A stretch of DNA of 64,000 nt from Siphonodentalium dalli (Eukaryota > Mollusca > Scaphopoda > Gadilida > Siphonodentaliidae), in assembly GCA_032622095.1 (NCBI GenBank), contig CP136064.1, positions 136,231,954-136,295,953 on the forward strand, given 5' to 3'. The notes under the pieces are model-generated. The model was not told the DNA's origin, made no database searches, and saw only the letters and a list, made by a program, of their open reading frames with translations. The translations under genes were made by a program, and so were the position numbers. Of this stretch, positions 59,101-64,000 are shown one piece after another (the first letter of the stretch is position 1; every line of letters starts with the position of its first letter).

Positions 59101-62100
59101 CTTTTTGTATGACTAAATCCTTTAGCACGGGCTACAGGTCGTACCTTTAGTCTGATCATCATGAAATTTATGGCTGTTGAAATTGGAATGTAGATGGGAA
59201 CGAGTCATTTTGGGGTCATTCGGACAAAAAAACATGGCTGCCAGCGGCCATCTTGGATTTCAAAATTCAATCCATTAGCACGGGCTACAGGTCGTACTGT
59301 TCTTCAGATCATTATGAAATTTGTCATGGATGTTAATATTGACATGTAGATGGGAACGAGTAATTTTGGGGTCGTTCGGCCAGAAAACATGGCCGCTGGC
59401 AGCCATCTTGGATTTTACTCTTTGCATGACTAAATCATTTGGTCAGACCATCATGACATTTGTCATGGATATTTGTCATGGATGTTAACAATCCCATGTA
59501 GATGGGAACGAGTCATTCGGCCAAAAATCCTGGCCACCAGCAGCCATCTTGGATTTTACCCTTTGCATGACTAAATCCTTTGGCATGGGCTACAGGTCGT
59601 ATTAGTACCTTTAGTCGGATCATCATGAAATTTGTCATGGCTGTTGACATTGGGACGTAGATAGGAAACGAGTCATTTTAGGGTCATTTGGCCTTAAAAC
59701 GTGTCCACTGTCAGCCATCTTGGATTTTACTCTTTGCATGGCGAAATCCTTTGGCAAACCATACAGTCCACTTCCCTCATCCGATCATCTCCAGACTTCA
59801 TATTAATCTTGATATTGATCTTACTAGATGGAAGCTATCAAATGTTTTTGAATTTTATTGGAAAACATAGCCACCAGCAACCATCTTGGATTTTACTTTT
59901 ATATATATATATCTCTTCAAGGTGGAAGCTAGATGGAAGCTATCAAATGTTTTTGAATTTTATTGGAAAACATAGCCACCAGCAACCATCTGGATTTTAC
60001 TTATATATATATATATCTCTTCAAGTTGATAATCTATTACTTAGACATTTCAACTTTCTGCATTCCTAATCACTCCATTGAGTTTAATACATTAAATTAT
60101 TCCCTTTCCAAGTTGAGCTACAGTGTCATTGACACTTTAATTTGTATGTGGTCTATAGTATGCTGAGCCATACTGTTGTCAAGTCGACGAATTAACAGAC
60201 ACGTTCTTATGTTGTATAACTGAAAACTGGAACACATATTCCACCACGAACCACAGACTCCTTAAGAAATCACATTGAAACATATCTGTGCAAACTATAG
60301 TAGGCAGTAATGGTCACAATATACTAACTCCCCAGCCTGGTATACCACGCACTGACATCCATGGATGGTCGCTCTTTGCTTGGGTCCTACACATCGGGCT
60401 GACGATACTTCCCCAGATCAGCAAAGATTCACTTGAATCTAACAAATGATCTTGTTTCACCGCAGACTTACCATGTGACGGTGTATGTGAGAATGAATGG
60501 CTCCAAGAACCGAAGTAGTGTCAATTTTGACAACTCATGGGATGATCAGAGTGAGAGAACATTTAAGGACTATACATGTAGATATAGTAGCATGCCTTGA
60601 AAAACTGGTTGGCAACACAATATTATATACTGCAAAAGTAATTTCTTTAAGGCTTAATGGTAATATAATACTCCTTTGCAGAGAAACTAATTTTGTTAAT
60701 ATAAAATATTTCACCTGAGCACATGTTTACATTATAGATAGCCAACTTGAAATTGGAGGCTGCTAATTTGGTCATACAGTTTCGGTCTCTTCAGAAAAAT
60801 TACCTGATTTGATATTACTTATCCAAACTGATCCAAAAGGCACACGTTGGTGATCATCATGAAATTTGTCATGGATGTTAATATTGGCATGTAGATGGGA
60901 ACGAGTAATTTTGGGGTCAATCGGCCAAAAAACATGGCCGCCGGCAACCATCTTGGATTTTACTCTTTGCATGACTAAATCATTTGGTCAGACCATCATG
61001 ACATTTGTCATGGATATTTGTCATGGATGTTAACAATCCCATGTAGATGGGAACGAGTCATTCGGCCAAAAATCCTGGCCACCAGCAGCCATCTTGGATT
61101 TTACCCTTTGCATGACTAAATCCTTTGGCATGGGCTACAGGTCGTATTAGTACCTTTAGTCGGATCATCATGAAATTTGTCATGGCTGTTGACATTGGGA
61201 CGTAGATAGGAAACGAGTCATTTTAGGGTCATTTGGCCTTAAAACGTGTCCACTGTCAGCCATCTTGGATTTTACTCTTTGCATGGCGAAATCCTTTGGC
61301 AAACCATACAGTCCACTTCCCTCATCCGATCATCTCCAGACTTCATATTAATCTTGATATTGATCTTACTAGATGGAAGCTATCAAATGTTTTTGAATTT
61401 TATTGGAAAACATAGCCACCAGCAACCATCTTGGATTTTACTTTTATATATATATATCTCTTCAAGGTGGAAGCTAGATGGAAGCTATCAAATGTTTTTG
61501 AATTTTATTGGAAAACATAGCCACCAGCAACCATCTTGGATTTTACTTTTATATATATATATCTCTTCAAGTTGATAATCTATTACTTAGACATTTCAAC
61601 TTTCTGCATTCCTAATCACTCCATTGAGTTTAATACATTAAATTATTCCCTTTCCAAGTTGAGCTACAGTGTCATTGACACTTTAATTTGTATGTGGTCT
61701 ATAGTATGCTGAGCCATACTGTTGTCAAGTCGACGAATTAACAGACACGTTCTTATGTTGTATAACTGAAAACTGGAACACATATTCCACCACGAACCAC
61801 AGACTCCTTAAGAAATCACATTGAAACATATCTGTGCAAACTATAGTAGGCAGTAATGGTCACAATATACTAACTCCCCAGCCTGGTATACCACGCACTG
61901 ACATCCATGGATGGTCGCTCTTTGCTTGGGTCCTACACATCGGGCTGACAATACTTCCCCAGATCAGCAAAGATTCACTTGAATCTAACAAATGATCTTG
62001 TTTCACCGCAGACTTACCATGTGACGGTGTATGTGAGAATGAATGGCTCCAAGAACCGAAGTAGTGTCAATTTTGACAACTCATGGGATGATCAGAGTGA

Positions 62101-64000
62101 GAGAACATTTAAGGACTATACATGTAGATATAGTAGCATGCCTTGAAAAACTGGTTGGCAACACAATATTATATACTGCAAAAGTAATTTCTTTAAGGCT
62201 TAATGGTAATATAATACTCCTTTGCAGAGAAACTAATTTTGTTAATATAAAATATTTCACCTGAGCACATGTTTACATTATAGATAGCCAACTTGAAATT
62301 GGAGGCTGCTAATTTGGTCATACAGTTTCAGTCTCTTCATAAAAATTACCTGATTTGATATTACTTATCCAAACTGATCCAAAAGGCACACGTTGGTGAT
62401 CATCATGAAATTTGTCATGGATGTTAATATTGGCATGTAGATGGGAACGAGTAATTTTGGGGTCAATCGGCCAAAAAACATGGCCGCCGGCAACCATCTT
62501 GGATTTTACTCTTTGTATGACTAAATCCTTTGGCACTGGCTACAAGTCATACCTTTGGACGGATATCATAAAATTTGACATGGATGTTAACAATGACATG
62601 TAGATGGGAACGAGTCATTTTGGGGTCATTCGGCCAAAAAACATGGTCGCCAGCAGCCATCTTGGATTTTACTCTTTGTATGACTAAATCCTTTAGCACG
62701 GGTTACAGGTCGTACCTTTAGTCTGATCATCATGAAATTTGTCATGGCGGTTGAAATTGGAATGTAGATGGGAACGAGTCATTTTGGGGTCATTCGGACA
62801 AAAAACATGGCTGCCAGTGGCCATCTTGGATTTCTAAATTCAATCCATTAGCACGGGCAAAATGTTGTACTGTTCGTCTGATCATCATGAAATTTGTCAT
62901 GGATGTTAATATTGGCATGTAGATGGGAACGAGTAATTTTGGGGTCAATCGGCCAAAAAACATGGCCGCCGGCAACCATCTTGGATTTTACTCTTTGCAT
63001 GACTAAATCCTTTGGCACGGGCTACAAGTCGTACATTTGGGCGGATCATCATAAAATTTGACATGGATGTTAACAATGACATGTAGATGGGAACGAGTCA
63101 TTTTGGGGTCATTCGGCCAAAATAAATGGTCGCCAGCAGCCATCTTGGATTTTACTCTTTGTATGACTAAATCCTTTAGCACGGGCTACAGGTCGTACCT
63201 TTAGTCTGATCATCATGAAATTTATGGCTGTTGAAATTGGAATGTAGATGGGAACGAGTCATTTTGGGGTCATTTGGACAAAAAAACATGGCTGCCAGCG
63301 GCCATATTGGATTTCAAAATTCAATCCATTAGCACGGGCTACAGGTCGTACTGTTCTTCAGATCATTATGAAATTTGTCATGGATGTTAATATTGACATG
63401 TAGATGGGAACGAGTAATTTTGGGGTCGTTCGGCCAGAAAACATGGCCGCTGGCAGCCATCTTGGATTTTACTCTTTGCATGACTAAATCATTTGGTCAG
63501 ACCATCATGACATTTGTCATGGATGTTAACAATCCCATGTAGATGGGAACGAGTCATTCGGCCAAAAATCCTGGCCACCAGCAGCCATCTTGGATTTTAC
63601 CCTTTGCATGACTAAATCCTTTGGCATGGGCTACAGGTCGTATTAGTACCTTTAGTCAGATCATCATGAAATTTGTCATGGCTGTTGACATTGGGACGTA
63701 GATAGGAAACGAGTCATTTTAGGGTCATTTGGCCTTAAAACGTGTCCACTGTCAGCCATCTTGGATTTTACTCTTTGCATGGCGAAATCCTTTGGCAAAC
63801 CATACAGTCCACTTCCCTCATCCGATCATCTCCAGACTTCATATTAATCTTCATATTGATCTTACTAGATGGAAGCTATCAAATGTTTTTGAATTTTATT
63901 GGAAAACATAGCCACCAGCAACCATCTTGGATTTTACTTATATATATATATATCTCTTCAAGTTGATAATCTATTACTTAGACATTTCAACTTTCTGCAT
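53185..64000 (-). repeat. Higher-order satellite array, ~2.5-kb repeat of ATGGCCGC monomers
   Basis: Monomers of 155-165 bp read on the minus strand as CCAAGATGGC-(C/T)GC...CCCATCTACATG (landmark CATCTTGG on plus at 53281, 53436, 53600, 53764, 53919, 54082, 54244, 54399, 54540, 54711). About ten monomers plus a 1.1-kb non-satellite block form a higher-order unit. A landmark next to GTGTCCACTGTCAGCC recurs at 54711, 57206, 59716, 61261 and 63757, giving periods of 2495, 2510, 1545 and 2496 bp. The 1545-bp unit lost about six monomers. Copies are nearly identical, so amplification is recent. The array runs past the window end. Confidence 0.95.
54745..55850 (+). repeat. Embedded 1.1-kb non-satellite block of the higher-order repeat
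   Basis: Not made of monomers. It carries a two-fold ~100-bp duplication with TATATATATATCTCTTCAAG and a 73-codon frame (55493-55714). It also has ordinary AT-rich sequence, and it resumes satellite at 'GATCATCATGAAATTTGTCA'. Further copies start near 57240, 59750, 61295 and 63790 (partial). The fifth copy has a single ~100-bp unit where the others have two. The frame is identical between copies, as expected from recent duplication; I see no sign of selection on it. Confidence 0.88.

Noticed and set aside
55493-62264. Four identical 73-codon frames beginning MAPRTEVV
   Set aside because: Identity follows from recent duplication of the 1.1-kb block. No evidence of selection or transcription, composition unremarkable.
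53249-62975. Recurring ~61-codon frames starting M-(S/P)-A-A-M-F-F-G
   Set aside because: One per satellite monomer pair. They arise because the monomer lacks stops in one frame; no protein family and no start context.

Overview
The window is nuclear DNA from a eukaryote, most likely a marine invertebrate and perhaps a lophotrochozoan. It has metazoan-type LINEs, hAT, PIF/Harbinger and TA-target inverted-repeat elements, Helitron-like units, a tRNA-derived SINE and long satellite arrays. It has no operons and no ribosome-binding-site-led genes. The lineage guess rests on the repeat style, including recurrent 'TTTAGCTCACC' repeats and TGACCTTGA-rich Helitrons, and is an inference.

Layout. From 0.4 to 7.0 kb lies a minus-strand zinc-finger/transposase-like pseudogene split by an antisense LINE with two intact ORFs (1389-5878). 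From 7.2 to 19.7 kb is a dense mosaic of non-autonomous elements: hAT-like elements, a Helitron-like element, a 1.17 kb TA-target element, tandem duplications, and a PIF/Harbinger-like element that contains a hAT. A candidate SAM-domain first exon with an NRF1/YY1-type upstream region lies at 19.7-19.9 kb (minus strand). A further hAT follows at 20.6-21.4 kb. A GC-rich, heavily frameshifted DNA polymerase B + SF1 helicase relic occupies 21.7-24.0 kb (minus) and abuts a 350-390 bp tandem repeat (24.0-25.2 kb). A decayed second LINE lies at 27.5-30.05 kb. The interval 31.5-34.4 kb is comparatively repeat-poor. It carries a CACGTG cluster, a partial THAP-domain exon and a dispersed 13-mer (AACGCTCTTTATT and variants) seen about eight times. 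From 34.8 to 41.4 kb there are satellite monomers, a SINE, a three-copy tandem of TA-target MITEs and foldback elements.

From 42.5 to 45.2 kb there is a three-level nest: outer inverted repeats, a second copy of the PIF/Harbinger-like element, and inside it a 1,076 bp insertion. The two PIF/Harbinger-like copies (17.1 and 43.4 kb) each act as the empty-site control for the insertion in the other. The only intact host-type gene is an intronless DHX15/PRP43-type DEAH-box RNA helicase (45583-47760, plus), probably a retrocopy or an intron-free paralogue. Two head-to-tail Helitron-like units follow (49.6-50.9 kb). The window ends in a satellite array (53.2-64.0 kb) with a higher-order repeat of about 2.5 kb: roughly ten 155-165 bp monomers plus an embedded 1.1 kb non-satellite block.

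There is no shared pathway among these genes. The window reads as a gene-poor repeat landscape shaped by nested insertion, tandem amplification and unequal exchange. Limits: identity, age and copy number elsewhere in the genome could not be measured. Family names come from visible motifs, termini and target-site duplications.
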